NCBI GenBank assembly: GCA_009760855.2 | Contig: WPIO01000063.1 | Coordinates: 413,001 to 477,000, forward strand | Length of the DNA: 64,000 nucleotides | Direction of reading: 5' to 3' | From: Cristatella mucedo | Lineage: Eukaryota; Bryozoa; Phylactolaemata; Cristatellidae | Shown: positions 10,493 through 22,453 of the stretch, piece by piece | Layout of the letters: each line of letters begins with the position of its first letter | Numbering within the stretch: the stretch's first letter is position 1 | Notes under the pieces: model-generated | Databases searched by the model: none | The model's input: the letters and a program-made list of their open reading frames with translations, nothing else | Told to the model about the DNA's origin: nothing | Program-made: the position numbers and the translations under genes

Positions 10493-11400
10493 CGCTATTC
10501 AAAAACATTATCAACCTTGCTTACAATGTTTACCATGCGGAGACAGTGCGACAACAGAATTCTAGCCTTTATGAAGTAAGCAGCTAATCTACTTTCCTTG
10601 TGCAATTATTTTGTATGGTGTCAAAATATTATTCTACGGGAGTTTCATTTCTAATCAGATATTTGGAGCGATTACATTTTCTACGAATACCAAATACTTG
10701 AGGAGCCACACAAAGTCTTTTCTAAGTCGGTGATAGTCGATGACTCATTTCAAGACTCATTTCGAAAGAATTTCTTTGAGTTTAAGTGGCTCCATTCTAC
10801 TGAAGCTCCTTAGTGCGAGCAACGGCATGCGGATATGAAACGAGTCTAGTAGCATTCCTACCTGGATATGCAGCATCTACCAGTGCTGGTGTACAATAAG
10901 GAATACAATATCAACTAATTCCGCCTCTCCTTTTCTCTCAGCTCCTTCATGCGTGTCATTTCGAACGTGCTCGTATAATACATTTGCAAGGCTAAATAAA
11001 CAACCGTGCCCTGAATATTATCCTAATGGCGTTTGGCTTTTGAAGCCGTTGTTGCTCTCGACAAAAAGTAACTACGTGAAGTGTGTTATTTCTTGGAAAC
11101 ATCATCCCTGTAAACGGTTCTTGTCTCTCAACTCACAACAAATTATTTCTTGCATGTTGAGAATTCGACAACCTCTGTTCAAATGTCCGATGACTATGCT
11201 TAGTCGGCGCAAGCTACGAGCCCAGATGAAATCTGCTTTCGTGCTTAGTATGCCCAGTCAAAAGTCGCAGACCTCGGATATGCGAAAGTGCGAAATTTTC
11301 ATTTAGCTTGAAGGGGTTCATTGTAATTTGGCGACACCTCTCAGCCAGGCTGGAATTTGAAAAGCAAAAAATACTCTCAATTCATTAAAATAACTACAGC
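10493..11400 (+). other. Region downstream of peptide gene; unsupported frame and strong acceptor
   Basis: The region lies between the peptide gene's poly(A) signal and the LINE stack. A 117-codon open frame at 10953-11306 recurs in each unit, but its differences in unit 3 are mostly amino-acid changing, so coding is not supported. A long pyrimidine tract ending CTCTCAG at 10941 resembles a splice acceptor. A downstream or alternative last exon is possible but undefined. Confidence 0.3.
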
Positions 11401-11410
11401 AAATTTAAAT

Positions 11411-12390
11411 TCATTTATACATCATCCTAAGAGACCCGAATCTCCATTCGGGCGCTTCAAATATCCCACAAGGCTAGAGCCAATCGTCCATCCCATACCT
11501 TCACCTTAAAAGTAGGAATGACTGATAAGTTTATAGAGGATCCACATAGAACGCGATATCTATCTAGGCAATTTACAGCATCAATTGCTATAACAATACA
11601 TTTGTATAACATCCTCAGAGAACTGAATTTTCTTCTAGGCACTTTGAAGACGCTGCGTGAAAAACGCTCGCAAATGTATGGTGGTAACGCTACCAAATGA
11701 ACGGTGGTAACATCCGCAAGCAGCAGGCATAGTGGAACCAGGTACACGCACAGGTCGAATAACAAACACCCACCAAATGCTGTAACAAAAGGGTATATTT
11801 TAAGCTTCTTTTGAAATGTCGTCATATCAGAGGACGCTGTGACGTGCGTCGGTAGTGAATTTCAAGCTTTGGCAGATAGGAACTAAAGGCACGGTGTCTA
11901 ACGGTTTTAAGGTACGTACGAGGTATGGCTAAACGATTCGATTCAGAACGTCGCATTGCACGATTCATCGCCTGGCGGGGGAGTAGTTCTGATATATAGG
12001 CCGGAGCCAGAGAATGAAGAGACCTAACAGTAGGTCACGGAACCTTGAAGTCGATGCGCTGCTTGATTGGGAGCAAGTGCAGGTCGGCGAAAAGTGGTGT
12101 GATGTGGACACTGCGACGCTAACGACAGACATGCCTAGCAGCAGAGTTGTGCACTAACCGTAAGCTTCTGATTGCACAGGCTGATAGACCAGCAAGCAGT
12201 GAGTTACAAAAGTCGCGATGAGACGTCATAAATACACGGGCCAATGTAGATCCCGTATCATTGTCTAAACAAGCCCACATTTTAGCAAATTTATGCAGCT
12301 GAAAGTAGGCAGACGTGACTGTGAAGCTGACGCGGTCATGTATTGAAAAGTCACTTTGGAACAGGACACCTAGATTACGTGTCAATTAAA
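11411..12390 (-). mobile_element. LINE (family B) 3' part, two overlapping tails
   Basis: The minus strand carries 'RNLGVLFQSDFSIHDRV..SAYFQLHKFAKMWACL' and 'SHRDFCNSLLAGLSACAIRSLRLVHNSAARHVCR' (12385-12119), the region after the palm of a non-LTR polymerase. It then has a broken 'LPIKQRIDFKV', 'APAYISELL' segment and a C-terminal 'DMTTFQKKLKIYPFVTAF' (near 11825). LINE tails in antisense occur at 11587-11650 and 11411-11462, suggesting one truncated copy inserted next to another. There are many frame breaks. Confidence 0.8.
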
Positions 12391-12589
12391 TGGGATATAT
12401 ACTGGAGGAGCCGATGTTGGGCGTCGGGCTTTGCCATTTCTAAATAACACTTGGTTTGCCATTAACTAGTATGTTGTTTTTATCGTCGTTCAAATTAAGA
12501 AATTTTGCTGCCATCCACGTGCCGACGTCATCAATACTTAGCGCTAGGGTACATACAGAATTCGACGTGCACGGCGACTGAAAAGGAAA

Positions 12590-15500
12590 AACCCCACGGA
12601 TCTGTCAAATGCTGTAAAAGGTAGGTGCGTGTTGGATTTTCTTTTAAATATCACCAAGACTAGAATGTCGTGACTTCAGTCGGAAATGATTTCCAGGCTT
12701 TGGAAGGATACGAAGTAAAGTCGCGGTCTCCGAAGGATTTAAGATTCGTTAGAAGTATACCTCAACGGTTTATTTCAGAAAAGCTGGTAGCAAGATACCT
12801 AGCCTGCAGGGAGAGTAGTTTTAGTAGGTAGACCGGATCCAGAGAACGAAGAGACCTAACAGTAATGTCACGAAAACTTGAAGTCGACATGCTGATGACC
12901 GCGAGACAGTCCAGGTAAGCTAGAAGTGGCCTGATCTTAAGCAATGTTGCCTAGTTGAAACTAGGGAAACTTTACTGTGGAGCTGCTGTGGTTGTTTAGC
13001 TGAAGGTCACTTTGAAACAATCACCACAGAACCTCAGATTTCGTGCAGATGCAACAGGAGATATGCTGGAAGAGCAGATTTGAGCTTTGAATTATCCAAT
13101 TTCCGTCTCACACTTGATTCGTCCATTCCTAGGAAGGTAGTATCATCGTTATTTAATTGGGGAAGGTAGTTTTATCGTTATTAATTGGTGAAAGTTTGCT
13201 GCCGTCCACGGGCAGATGTCGATTACATGCAGGAAGGTTGTTGAGAGAGACTGTCGTGCCTCAGGGATGGGAGATATCGAAGCGAACGTACAACTGAGTT
13301 TGACCTGCATTGAACTGAAGGCCCCGATTGTGTTTGGCGATTACCTTGGCGAGAGGGAGAGTGTAAACTGTCAAGAAAAGCAGATCAAGCGCAGAAAGGA
13401 ATGTACGCATTACTGTAGTGGTTCCTCAAATAATCATTTTCAGTTCCCATCAATACTTAGGAGTTTCCATTTGACTGCAGTGCAGTCGTACCCAGGGCGA
13501 GATAGAAGGCGCTCGAGAAGGTCCTAATGATCAGTTGCATCAAACGCGCCCGAAAGATGGAGCAACACGAGAAGATAGACTGTACCTAAGTCTGCTTTTC
13601 TGAGAAGATCGTTACACACCCTAAGTAATGGTGACTTTGTTGAGTGATTAGCTCAGACCCCCGAAAACAACGTGCTTGCTAGGTCTTTTTTCAACACAAA
13701 GAGTTAGGCCGGTCTGTCTTAGCTCTTTCCAGTATCTTTGATGGAAACGCTTGAAGAGAGACGGGCGGAAGGTGCTTAGGTGTAATAGGTCTAGTATTGC
13801 TTTCTTGGTTAGTGGCCTAACCACAGATTTTTGAAAGAAGCAGGGACGTTATTCAGGTCAATGACATAGTTCTTATGTTCGTTAATCATTTCAGCAGTAG
13901 AACAATTCATCGGGCAGCAGGTGCAATCGGGGCAGGGTCAAAAGACCTAGTAGTCTTCTTTGATTGGAAGATGAATTTCAGGATGAATTCACTCGTGTCC
14001 TAATAGAACGTACTCATTGACGAGCTGCTCAGAATTGATGAACAGGAGTTTTGTGGGGTTGTTAGTGAGGGACAGGAGTCCGGAGGGAATGCTGCTACCT
14101 TAGGGATTGACTCTCGGATATCGTTTATTTTGTTAAGAAAACGAAGTAGAGAACCGACAAGCTAAGATCGCTCGGCCAGAAGCTAACCTTAAAGGGGCGG
14201 TTTATCGTAAACATAATCAGTTTTGGTGGCGAAATCAGCGATTCAACGTTTATTTATAGCAGCTGGAATGAGCTTACTTATGATTAATTGATACGATCTA
14301 AAGTAGTCTTCGAATGCATGTCAACGGACAAGTAGTCCAGATGTTTTTTTATGCTTTATTGTGCTTATTCTTTGTAGCCCTAGCTATTTTAACGTCGGTG
14401 GTAAACTACAAACCTTCTGGGAGAGGGCACACAGTGCGCTTAGTAGTACGTGCAAACTCGTCGATCGCGTCAACTAGTGTGGCGTTGTACCATTCTACCA
14501 ACGAGGTCCATTCGGAAGGGAGATGGCGCAGTGAAGGCGAAGACTGTATTCTCGTCGGGACAGCTTCGATGTGAAGAGTCTTCAGGTATTAGCGAACAGT
14601 ACGTGACTTCACATGCAGAGGAAGGCACACTGTAGACTGGCGGAGATCTGCATGTAATAAGATGAGCAGAATTTAGGAAAAGTACGCGACTTCAGGGTAC
14701 AGTTATAAATAACAAGTGGTCGAGTGTGTGACCTTGGATTTGAGTCAGGTCTCGAACACGAGCCTCAAGAGAAGGCGAAGCAGACAGTGCACAAAATTAG
14801 GCGTTTAAGCCAACAGATACGTCATCAAAATGAATTTTAAAATCAACTATGACGGGGAAAGATCGAGCACAGAATCGAAATGAAATGGGAGAATTGTGAT
14901 ATCAAGAAGTTTGCGATATCTGGGCGCCATAGATCAGTGCCACTGTTGACAGCTTGTTCTCGGATGAATGCCAAACAAGAGATTCGAAAGACTGCTTTGC
15001 AGTGACTTTAAATGGCTTAAGCTTGAGGGGTGAACATGCAACAACGGCAACTCCGCTGTAAGGCTTGATTGATCGAGAAGTGAGACAGAAGAAAATCCCT
15101 GCATTTGTTTTTGTCAGATATATTTGGGCTGTTAGTCGATTTCAGCCAGGTCTCGGTTAAGGCGAACACATGTAGGCCGTCAGTAGTTGTCATGTATTAT
15201 TTGGGATTTATTTCGCACTGAGGGAGAATTTCAGAGAAAAGCATTACGCTGGGCCTACGCGATCGTAGCAGGTCTGTGGACAACTAAATTAGAGTGATTA
15301 GCCGCCGCAGTTTCGCGAGATCTCGTAGGGCGGCTCGAACCGATGCTGTTCATAGCAAACATGTGCGGTTTCCAGCGAAGCCTGATTCGGACGCCAATGT
15401 GGATCAAGGGCGGCCGCCTTTTGTTAATCATCAATTCATGGACTCTAGCGCCAGCGATTGCATCTGGGAATGCATTTGAACTGCCATAGCTCAACAGTAA

Positions 15501-16060
15501 TATGCAGGCTCGATAATAACCAACAGGCTGATTACAAATTGTCGGCGAAAATAATGCCGCAGCCAGAGTGACTGGGTAGGTCGGGCCGCTTCGAGACTAG
15601 GCCCTAAGCAGTAAGCCGCTGGATAGCCATAGGCATGCAGTTTCCCTTTCGTTACGGTAAAACTGCGGTCGAATATTTTCTAAACTGGTTGCAGATGTAT
15701 CTGTTGTTTTAAGTGCTTTTTGCAAGAACTTGGATTCATGGAAGATGTTTCGAAACGGACAAGAAACTCTACTTGCTTCAGTTGTCGGGCAATGAGAATA
15801 CCCTGACCTTGGTCGGGGTAAACATTTAATCCCCTGAGCAGAACTACTGCGGCAATCGATCTCTCTAAAAAAAATTTCAGTCTGCCTTTTGAGCTATCCG
15901 TTCCTCGGAAACACTGCTGCTTAGGCTCTACACTGGTCTCTACAAACGTGATGATTAGGTGAGAGCTTATCAGCTGATACTCGAAGATCAATTAGCAACA
16001 CTTGATGGCCTTGATTACCATAACCTTAGACAACTCCATCCATACCTCTAGTTATTACTA
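12590..16060 (-). mobile_element. LINE (family B) long decayed copy: endonuclease, palm remnant, C-terminus
   Basis: Read on the minus strand from 16060 down: an unrecognised 5' part, then the endonuclease near 15200-14890 ('FALTETWLK', 'SFESLVWHSSENKLSTVALIYGAQ'). Next is a degraded stretch and a palm remnant near 13370-13280 (a 'YTLPLAKVIAKHN'-like stretch in which the YADD motif is lost), then a C-terminus near 12900-12600. In unit 2 the endonuclease is one open frame of 96 codons (27787-27497). In unit 1 one extra T in a T run near 15112 breaks it. The element is inactive in all units. Confidence 0.75.
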
Positions 16061-16179
16061 TTGCAGTTCTGAGGTGAGAGCCGTAAAGGCTCTTCTGTCG
16101 CTATACAAAAGAGGCTGTCCAATCAGCAAGTATTTCTCAAGGTAAAAAGGATGCTACGTTCACCAGAGATGTAGTGTAA

Positions 16180-16830
16180 TAACAATAATAATAATGCATT
16201 TGATATAGCGCCCGCAAAGAACTCAATCTCTTTCTAGACACTTTACATTTGCTGCTGACGAAGCACGAACGAGTGTTTACTTGTAGCAAGTTTAATAAGC
16301 AAGAGGAGGAACATGGTTACTGGTGATGTGCACAGGGTCAGCATGCAAGTTTGGTTAGCGATAGCATGCACAGCATCAGCTCACACAAGCTGACCATGAA
16401 CGAATCACAGAGACCCACTAAATACTGGGATAAATAGATGCGTTTTTAGCTAAATGAGCTACATTTAAATGAGGACGTCAGCAGATTTCCGACAAAAGTC
16501 GGGAGTGAGTTCCTGGCAGTGGAAGCAATCAAACTAAAGGCACGGTCTCCAAAGGATTTGAGATTTGTACGAGGTGTGGGTAAACAGTTAGATTCCAAAA
16601 ATGGCTGTTACGATGCTTAGGCTACTGGGGGGGGGGAGGGGAGCAAATCAGAAAGATAGGCTGGAGCCAAAGAATGAACTGGGCCTTAAAGTGAGTGACA
16701 AAAGCTTAAAGTTGATGGGTTGCTAGACTGGGAGCCAGTGCAGGTCGGTGAGAGGCGGTGTGACGTGACAATTGGGATGCTCACGACAGACAAGCCTAGA
16801 CGCAGAGTTTTGCACCAGCTGTAAGCGCCT
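16180..16830 (-). mobile_element. LINE 3' fragment (antisense)
   Basis: An AAT run and tail (TATAGCGCCCGCAAAGAACTC) at 16180-16252 are followed by 3' sequence. At 16770-16810 the minus-strand equivalent is 'VQNSASRLVCRE', from the post-palm region of the polymerase. A run of nine or more G lies near 16627. An insert with a GGGGTGGG/CCCACCCC hairpin begins at about 16855. Confidence 0.7.
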
Positions 16831-16854
16831 GAGTAACAGGTCGGTAAAGAGGAA

Positions 16855-18130
16855 ATTCAGGAGGGGTGGGGAGTTATGCTCCCACCCCTATAGGAGTTAT
16901 GGCCGTCAAAGCACATTTATAGATATCTCTCGAATACTAATTGATAGACCGGCATGCAAATTTGCACAAACAAAAAGGGCAACATGATCTTTTGATGCGA
17001 CCACAGTGCTACTTCAGACAACCTGTAAAAGTCGAGGAAAAACTTTCGGTTCGGTATATCCCTTTGATATAACCTAAACAATTCACCCCTATGTATTATA
17101 GGAATATGGCAAACCTCTAAAAAGATGCAGAACACTTTTGTCTACCCTCGGATAAATTTAAAACGTAAATTAAACATTTTGTGACGTTTACAATAAAGAA
17201 CATTAATCAGGAAAGAGTCGATCTCGTGACATGAAAGGACAGCAGCACTACATGCACTTGACATACAACCAAATTTTCGAAATAGAGGGGATGAAAAAGT
17301 CAACCAGAGCATATATTCTGAATTTCAAGTCGATGTGGCCATACATGACCAAGCTGTAGCATCTCAAAGGTGCAAAGCTTAAACGTTCACGAAGAACAGT
17401 CAAAGTTGCCAGCTTATAGTTCAACCAGCTGGCAGCACATAATTTAATGCCAAAAACCGCACAACCATCATAAATTGTTGCCAATACTGTCAACATATCT
17501 TTCTGGAAAATAATACATTTTACACAATCGCACAAGCACACATTTCAAGTTGATCGGATCACTACTATCGGCGATATGACATACGCATGGCAGCGAAGGT
17601 AGGCACGATAGCTCTCATACTGCCAGCAGTCAAACCACGCCGGTAGTCAAACCACCCGGGCGTCCGACCCGCGTTCGCAAATACAAATCTCAAGCTATAG
17701 ACGGCATTGATGAAAACTCAAAATCTCCTCAATTTCCCTTAAACAGAATTGAATTAACATTTGAAGACTGATTCCAAGTGAACGACTGGCTAGCTCCATC
17801 AAAGTCATCATGCAGACCGGCCGCCGGACAGCGTTGCCTCGTGGATTATGGTTGCAAGAAGAACCGGATCAACAGTCCCATTATTCAGTAGGCCCAGTGG
17901 TGGACTAGTTAGGGCAACCCTGGCAGCAGTAAATTCTTAATACATTATCCCTAATGACTGTCTACTAGCCGAACAGTGATCACTTCCGGTTTCTAAGCCG
18001 ATAAAAACATATCAATGTACATACGTTTATGCCAAGTAAATCAGGACTGGGCCTTGAAATGACTTGTACAGCCGGTTTCTATGGGCTAGACGGGAAGCAG
18101 TGGAGGGACTAAGCCCCGGCCGATAGGGTT
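16855..18130. other. Repeat-like region of unknown nature
   Basis: A 97-codon minus-strand frame (17541-17248) has a diverged counterpart at 52693-52415. Most differences between the two change amino acids and include a nine-base gap, so I do not support coding. Homology with the diverged copy ends at about 18131, where different sequence begins. No known domain is visible. It may be the 5' part of a LINE. Confidence 0.4.
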
Positions 18131-18556
18131 TAAGCTTTGATGGTCTTTTTTTTTACCTCGTTCGGTTGGCACAGCAGAGAGCCAGCCGAGAAACAACACC
18201 AAAAGTTCATCATGCGACGCACGGAGCCGATGGAAGCACAGCTCCGTGCGTCCCACAGCTCAGCTTCCCTCTCGACTTTCCTTGATGCGAGGCTGTCTTT
18301 CCTGTCCCTGGGTTGACCCCGATGATTCATCTAACAGGAACATAACTGAGAGCCAGCCGACCCTGATGGTGAATCCACCATCTGTTCATCAGAGGGTTAC
18401 CGGCCTGTATCCATGCAACATCACAGGCATACCACAGCTGTGCACCAGCCCCTCTCAGCGATGCTCCTAACTGCTGTTCCCCAGAGGCTTATCAGGGGAG
18501 CCTGCACACAATCGAACTGTAACCGCCTAGAAGTTCGTCCCCCGGCTCCCTACCAG
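18131..18556 (-). mobile_element. Leader side of gypsy LTR with primer-binding-like site
   Basis: Directly next to the LTR edge, the minus strand reads TGGTAGGGAGCCGGGGGAC from 18555. On the plus strand this ends CTCCCTACCA like a tRNA 3' end, as expected for a primer-binding site. The remaining 400 bases would be leader or gag sequence but show no recognisable domain. They include a perfect 12-base hairpin stem (18216-18227 with 18241-18252). Truncated at 18131. Confidence 0.4.
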
Positions 18557-18921
18557 TGGGCGGTGTAGTGCAGCTCTGCAGGACGGTTAAAACACAAGCG
18601 GCCACAACTGGGTGCCAAAAGCAACAGTTTATTGTGGGCCTGTTAGTAGTGGTTACACGCCGGCACAAGTCCTTTACGCGGCATGCACCGTACCGACGGA
18701 GTTAACTGAGTGAGAACTCCCAAAGCCAGACTACAATAAGCCACCACACTCCTGCGTCGCTAGTAGTGGTCCCGACCCCGAAGGCGGACTGCTACAGCAC
18801 CTCAAGATATGAGCAGCTAACTGAGTAGCCGACAAAACACAATCGCCCAGTCGACGTGGCACTTAGCTGTTCGTCGCCGTAGGTTCGACTCTCGTGCTCT
18901 CGAGGCGTAGTCTCGGACTAC
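18557..18921 (-). mobile_element. Truncated gypsy LTR
   Basis: This is the same LTR as the fuller copy at 31155-31782, lacking about 270 bases at its 5' (right) side. The minus-strand AATAAA near 18628 would be its poly(A) signal. The LTR ends ...CGCCCA next to the primer-binding-like TGG. Confidence 0.5.
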
Positions 18922-18922
18922 A

Positions 18923-19358
18923 AATATTACAACGCTCAACCAGATCGTCTGTTTGAGGATGATACGGGGGATGTATGGAGCCGTTCAACAGAGAGAAGGC
19001 GGCACACGAGTTCCATCATTCGAGAAAGGAAATTAGCACTGCCATCTGAGAGGATTTGCTCGGGTGCGCCATGCCAGCATACAATATCCTCAACGAACAC
19101 GTGTGCACACGTGGAGGCCGTTTGGTCGGGAATAGCGGGAGCCTCTGGCCACTTGGTGAAACTGTCGCTCATCACTAACAGATAGCGGCCCCCTTCGCTA
19201 GAGACAGGCATCTGCATGATGTCCATGGCGACTCTCTGCCACGGTCGTTCTACGGGGATGCTTTGGAGGGGCACCCGAGCCCTCTCCTTTGGAGGCTTTC
19301 TAGTGTGGCATCCCCCGTTTTTTCTGACACTCATCGTTGCTGTAAAGTAGTAGTACAA
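18923..19358 (-). pseudogene. Ty3/gypsy integrase fragment, frameshifted
   Basis: The minus strand encodes the tail of the zinc-binding region ('CHTRKPPKERARVPLQS') and then the catalytic core: 'VAMDIMQMP' with the first Asp, 'LVMSDSFTKWPEA', 'HGAPEQILSDGSANF' with the second Asp. After 'HTSPV' a frameshift follows; the other frame continues 'YHPQTDDLVER' with the catalytic Glu. All three acidic residues are therefore present but split by the frameshift. Protease, reverse transcriptase and the integrase C-terminus are missing. A second copy lies at 31785-32221. Confidence 0.85.
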
Positions 19359-19739
19359 CTATCAATGTCGCACATGAACCTCAACGTAAACCAGGAGACA
19401 GTGACTGCGACGAACTTGAAGATAAGCCTACAGTAGGCGTGCATCATTGTAATACTTTCCTCATATCATGATTTTTTACTTAATTATGATGAAACTATGA
19501 GATTTCCCGGTACTACGGCAGGTGCCCTACCTGGGTCAGAGGGCACCCAGTGCCCTTGTTCAAAGCAAATTACTTCCGCGATTTGTTACTGGTATATGCT
19601 AGACCTCAATGTATGTGGATGCAATATGTTGATATTACAATCTTGAACCATAAATGCCATTGAATGATCTGCGAATTTATTTTTCACGGCAATGTTTAAT
19701 CTTTTTATAACCCCGATATCCTACTTGGACGATTGAGAA
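19359..19739. other. No gene; segment shared with inverted repeat arm
   Basis: No coding signal. The sequence matches 57780-58155 in reverse orientation, including a GTGCCC..GGGCAC hairpin near 19520-19560. Confidence 0.5.
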
Positions 19740-20725
19740 CAAGGATCGTTCTAGCAGTCGAGATATGGAAGGGTGCTAGGCAGGGTTCACATCTTACTTG
19801 TCCGATCATCTCAATCCTTTTCTTGCGGGGTAAGGTCTCATCCACCAGACCTGTCACCTGTGAAGTACCACAAGGGTCTCTCTTTAGTCCTTTGCAATTC
19901 TACGTTTATACTCAACCACTGCAGAAAGGGATTCATGATTATGCTGTGCATACTCAGTTGTATATGTCATAATAACCATCGGAATCTGCGACGGCGACTG
20001 ATAAGCTGAATGCTTGCCTTGCAGACATTCAATCCTGAAAGTCGGTAATGTTCCTTAAACTACACAAGGATGAAAAAGAAACTGCTACTCACATAAAACC
20101 CCAACTGCCTGGCTAGATTAGAAGGCTTTGCGATTTTAATGGGGGGTGCTGTTGAGGCGCCGTCGCCGTTGGCTCGAAATTTAGGCGTCGTCTTCGAGCT
20201 AGCCACTCCTCACATCCCTATTTAAGATTAGGAACAGTCTTTCACGGTGGCTTGCAAAAAATTTAACTAGCTCATTCGACCGTGCTTATTTTGCAGCAAA
20301 TGTAAAATACTTAGGAAGAGGTTTAGTTCTCTGAGGGCGCTATATAACATGTGTTGTTATTATTATTGTTTCCGTCCCGGCTAGATTATTGAAATTCTCT
20401 TTTGGCTGGGCTACCGAAAAAATCCACTATGCCATTGCAGCTGGTGATGAACATGGATGCATGGTTAGTTTAAAAATCAAGAGATTTGACCATGTGTCTC
20501 TATTGCTGAAAGAGAGCTTGATTGGTTGCTGGCTTACGAACGGATGCAGTGCAAAGTTCTATCCGCTGACCCCGATGGCTCGGCTCGTCCTGGCTCCATC
20601 ATACCTAGCTGAACTGAAGCAACAGCTTCAGGCTCCTTCCGCCCATGCACTCAGATCCTGTACGGACAATGAATTAGCTGTTCCATTCCTCCTACTAAAT
20701 TCCTTTGGCGACTGAAGCCTTTAGT
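19740..20725 (+). mobile_element. LINE (family A) decayed copy with nested tail
   Basis: The plus strand carries 'CEVPQGSLFSPLQFYVYTQPL' and 'DYAVHTQLYMS' (about 19860-19970), a palm region in which YADD has become YAVH. It then has a post-palm segment ('LAPSYLAEL', 'LRSCTDNELAVPFLLL', 20590-20700). A LINE tail with ATT run is inserted at 20296-20372. The element stops at 20725, exactly at the tandem junction; in unit 3 the same element continues (37717 onward) to its 3' end. Confidence 0.8.
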
Positions 20726-21568
20726 TTGACTCGGTAGCCTGCGAGCATTGGGCGGAGGCCCTACGAGGCCTCAAACTGCCTACGAAACCGCAGGCTCTCG
20801 AGTAGTGGAGGAGCGGACAGTGACTCTCGGACGGCAACTCGGCAGCCCGGCAAAAATCCATGCATTGGCGATCTCTGCGGGGACATCCGTCTCATGCGAG
20901 CTACCGCCAGCGGATGGGTGGATTTTGGAACGAAAAATGACTCGACAGTGCACACAAATGCATGCATAGGATATAAGGACTGCCGAAGGAGTACAGAGGA
21001 GGGAGATGGCTAGATTTATCGCCGAAGGCAGCCTTCTAGTGTGCATAGACCGGACTCGGTTGGCAAGGGTTTCTGAATATAGCGCCCGGTGCTGGAGCCA
21101 GGAGACTAGTTGCTCGGTCAATCTACCCAGCCCAACGACAGGTCGTTCTGAGGGCTCTAACGATACCTTATAGAAAATTGCAATATCTTGCGATAGTCAA
21201 ATGCTAGAAGCATGTAGAACAAGAGTAACTAATCGTGCCTCTCGTAATTACTTTAATCACTCTAGCTTACTTCAACTGCTACCGTTTTATACTTTTCCCA
21301 TACATACAAATAACCCTCTAGGCTTTCAACGAACTTGGAAATGCATTGGCACGTTTAATAAATAACACCGTACAGTTACCTCTATCAGATGAAATCAAAA
21401 AGAGATCATGAATCAGATAGATAGAAACCTGTAGTGGTATAGACCTTGCCATCATCACCAGTCCTAAACTATGCAGTAAACGTCAGAAAACGAGCATTCC
21501 TAGAATGTGGCTAACCATCATGCTAGTGTGGCGGCCGTTCATAGCTAATGCCAGCATTTTCGAAGCTA

Positions 21569-21633
21569 TATAAACTACAACGGACTAGTTTCCTTTCACC
21601 AGCTAAACTGTTACGTCGTCACAAGCGGTGAGT
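21569..21633 (+). promoter_or_regulatory. TATA box and 5'UTR exon of peptide gene copy 2
   Basis: TATAAA at 21569-21574, inferred start near 21597, 5'UTR exon to 21627, then donor GTGAGT. Identical to copy 1. Confidence 0.5.
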
Positions 21634-22453
21634 AGTGACAATCGGCAAGGTTTTTCAAGCTGCCGAGTCGAGAATCCTTGTTGTGAACGTGAAGCCGTTC
21701 TGTGGGGTCACACTAGAGTCCAGCTTTTGCTACTGGGTTACAACTTCCAGATAGTAAGCGAGTGGGTTACTTAGATGGATTTTATAATCCTGACCGACCA
21801 AGCTGCCTTCTCGTTACAGGTTGCTAGTGCTTTCAGTTGCCTGTTACTTGTGTGTAGCTTATGTGAAGCTTCTTCTTCTGATCGCTGCACGCATGTTGGT
21901 TGTGTTGACGGTGTAAGAAAACAAAATCTCTCATTTGACATTAGGCTGATTCACCTGCCCGGCACTTATTTTAAAAACTTCAAAATATGCATAATACCTA
22001 AAAGAGATCCATTGAAAGTTCGCCCCTCTCTTTTGATAGATCATTCTAATCGGTAGATTCGTGTGTACGTAGATTTTGGCAGTTCGTGCAATGCGAATGC
22101 ACACTGAACGCTTACATACTTATCAGTACAGTTTAGTTTTCAAAGTGATATTCCAACACGTCACACTGGCGGCATAGCTTGCAAGTCTACGATTTTAACC
22201 GGGGAAATGTGCAATGCCAAAGAAATCTCCTCGTTGAGCAATTAAAACAGAAAGTAAAATAATCTATACATTAGGCAGGCAACCTTCTAATTGAATCAAT
22301 TTGCTTCTTTAGCTTTTGAAAAATGATCTTAACCTTCCCTTTACAGCAAATGTAAAGTGCGTAGAAGGAGATTGAGTTCTCCGAAGGCGCTTTATCGAGT
22401 GCATTATTACTATTATGATTATTAACAAGCCGTTTTCCTATAATTTCAGAAAT

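Larger units (their letters stand above)
8181..20725 (+). repeat. Tandem unit 1 (about 12.5 kb)
   Basis: The sequence from GACTCGGTAG at 8181 to GCCTTTAGT at 20725 is repeated almost base for base from 20728 and again from 33591. Each unit contains a promoter, a four-exon secreted-peptide gene, and a stack of decayed retroelements. Unit 1 differs from unit 2 by scattered substitutions and two larger gaps: about 50 bases after the peptide stop codon, where an 'n' sits at 10469, and about 270 bases of LTR near 18921. Both gaps could be biological or assembly effects. Confidence 0.95.

Noticed and set aside
10953-11306. 117-codon frame repeated in all three units
   Set aside because: In unit 3 four of the five substitutions I see change amino acids, as expected without selection; it has no domain and no signal peptide. 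Its repetition only reflects the recent tandem duplication.
17248-17541. 97-codon frame with a diverged counterpart at 52415-52693
   Set aside because: Open in both, but most of the differences are amino-acid changing and a nine-base gap is present; no known domain. It looks like neutral repeat sequence.
18885-18905. B-box-like GGTTCGACTCT
   Set aside because: It lies inside the gypsy LTR, with no A box at the right distance.
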